From Sulfurimonas sp. (lineage in GTDB: Bacteria; Campylobacterota; Campylobacteria; Campylobacterales; Sulfurimonadaceae): a stretch of 43,571 nucleotides of DNA. Each line of letters opens with the position of its first letter. Positions within the stretch are counted from its first letter, which is position 1. Shown here piece by piece: positions 42,511-43,571 of this stretch. The stretch covers positions 14,532-58,102 of the forward strand of contig JAQUFE010000011.1 in NCBI GenBank assembly GCA_028684815.1. The letters are read 5' to 3'. The notes beneath the pieces were generated by a model. It was given only the letters and a program-made list of their open reading frames with translations, was not told the DNA's origin and searched no databases. The translations under genes and the position numbers were made by a program.

Positions 42511-43571
42511 GTTATAGATACCTAGAAGAGAGAAATTGGAACTATCGTTTTTTTGTGCTTCCTATCATTGTTTTTATAACTGTTTTTTTAGTCTGGGCTT
42601 ATTTTGCCCAGATAGATGAGAGTGTTAAGGGAGTTGGAAAGGTTATACCATCAGGTCAAACTAGACTTCTGCAGCACTTAGAGGGTGGAATAATCAGTGA
42701 TATCTTAGTTGCTGAGGGAGATGTGATTGAAAAGGGTCAAGTATTATTTAGAATCAAAAATCAGTACTTTATATCAGAAAAGAGAGAAAATATCATAAAA
42801 CTTACAGCTTATCAAGCCAAACTAAAGAGAATAACTGCCCTACTTCAAGAGGAAAAAGAGTTAGTTTTTGATAAAGACACTTATGAAAGCATCCCAATTA
42901 TTATAGAAAATGAGATTGCTTTATTTGAATCTCAAAAGAGAAGAGATAGCTCTGAACTCTCAATATTACAAGAACAACTCAACCAAAAAAAGGCTCAATT
43001 AAAGGAGCTAGAGGTAAGACTTGAAAATCTTTCTATAGAATATAATTTATCAGAACAAAATATGAAAATCCAAGAAGAACTTAGTAAAAAAGGTGCAATA
43101 TCCAAAGAAAAATATCTACAAAATCTATCTGTAAAACAAAAACTATACACTCAACTACAAGAAACAAGATATACAATTCCTGTTTTAAAGACCGAGATTA
43201 AAGAGTTTTTCAACAAAATAGATTCTAAAAAACTAGACATCAGATCTAAGCTACTTCAAGAAAATAGTGAAGTGCAAATTGAGATAAAAAAACTACAAGA
43301 ACTTATGCAAACAGATGTTGATAGAGATGCAAGGATAGCAGTTACAAGTCCTGCAAAAGGCATAGTAAATAAGATAAACTACAACACTATTGGCGGCATT
43401 GTAAAATCTGGTGAGACAATAGCTGAAATATCACCTCTTGATGAAGAGTTAATGATAGAGGCTAAGATAAACACGGCAGATAGAGCATATATTCATCCAG
43501 GGCAAGATGTCTCTATAGAGATAACAGCGTATGAATCTTCTAAATACGGACTAGTTAAAGGAAAGCTAATC
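42507..43571 (+). CDS. Type I secretion membrane fusion protein (HlyD/LapC family), 3' end cut
   Basis: 355 codons in the window, running off the right edge. ATG overlaps the transporter stop (ATGA). One N-terminal membrane helix (FFVLPIIVFITVFLVWAYFAQ) is followed by GKVIPSGQTRLLQHLEGGIISDILVAEGDVIEKGQVLF (half lipoyl motif, in segments), a long coiled coil (~95-280, rich in K, E, Q, L) and the returning barrel half VTSPAKGIVNKINYNTIGGIVKSGETIAEISP. This is the classical HlyD layout that spans from the ABC transporter to a TolC-type outer-membrane channel. Confidence 0.93.
   Translation, partial: MSYRYLEERNWNYRFFVLPIIVFITVFLVWAYFAQIDESVKGVGKVIPSGQTRLLQHLEGGIISDILVAEGDVIEKGQVLFRIKNQYFISEKRENIIKLTAYQAKLKRITALLQEEKELVFDKDTYESIPIIIENEIALFESQKRRDSSELSILQEQLNQKKAQLKELEVRLENLSIEYNLSEQNMKIQEELSKKGAISKEKYLQNLSVKQKLYTQLQETRYTIPVLKTEIKEFFNKIDSKKLDIRSKLLQENSEVQIEIKKLQELMQTDVDRDARIAVTSPAKGIVNKINYNTIGGIVKSGETIAEISPLDEELMIEAKINTADRAYIHPGQDVSIEITAYESSKYGLVKGKLI

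Overview
The window reads as chromosome from a low-GC, motile, autotrophic Campylobacterota (Epsilonproteobacteria), most like Sulfurimonas or a close relative. The grounds are the oorDABC-type 2-oxoglutarate:ferredoxin oxidoreductase, the single-chain (monomeric) NADP-isocitrate dehydrogenase, a very long FlgL, a CiaD-like gene beside purU, and an almost complete reductive TCA gene block. The assignment rests on gene content and protein resemblance only; no database search was run.

Layout. 1-2143: start of a DEAD-box RNA helicase, tRNA-Glu, a response regulator with a ribbon-helix-helix output domain, a 70-residue orphan protein, and a gene-poor stretch holding a diverged direct duplication. 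2144-3521: RNase P RNA (rnpB) divergent from a TetR regulator, with four evenly spaced operator-like palindromes between them, then four consecutive perfect hairpins. 3522-14665: all on the minus strand, in transcription order icd, mdh (two paralogues), fumarase class I alpha and beta, sucC, sucD, oorD, oorA, oorB, oorC. This covers isocitrate to 2-oxoglutarate to succinyl-CoA to succinate, and fumarate to malate to oxaloacetate. acnB and a class II fumarase (fumC) lie divergently at 23.7-27.8 kb. ATP-citrate lyase and fumarate reductase are not in the window.

14.8-30.2 kb is mostly cell envelope and cell cycle: mltG, whose 5' end overlaps antiparallel with a 1049-residue AsmA-like protein, then a LolC/E-type permease, secA, lolA and ftsK. 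30.2-34.2 kb is flagellar (flgL with a sigma-54 promoter, and a 101-residue mini rod/hook protein) with tRNA-Leu, an ankyrin protein and a stand-alone DapD N-terminal domain. 34.2-37 kb has an NlpC/P60 lipoprotein, an S24-peptidase repressor, a 25-codon ORF divergent from it, a 52-residue membrane protein and trmL. 37-40.2 kb is one tightly packed unit: leuD-leuB-TPR-CiaD-like-purU. 40.4 kb to the end is a type I secretion ABC transporter plus a membrane fusion protein cut by the window edge.

Most notable: (i) the S24 repressor and the 25-codon ORF share one palindrome that covers both divergent -35 boxes, a compact switch that looks like a damage-inducible small-peptide module; (ii) the TetR/rnpB operator array has an exact 32-bp period; (iii) two structured intergenic regions (27822-27962 and 37080-37167) look like RNA elements I cannot assign; (iv) the second malate dehydrogenase has lost the acidic NAD-selecting residue. 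No CRISPR array, insertion sequence or prophage was seen.
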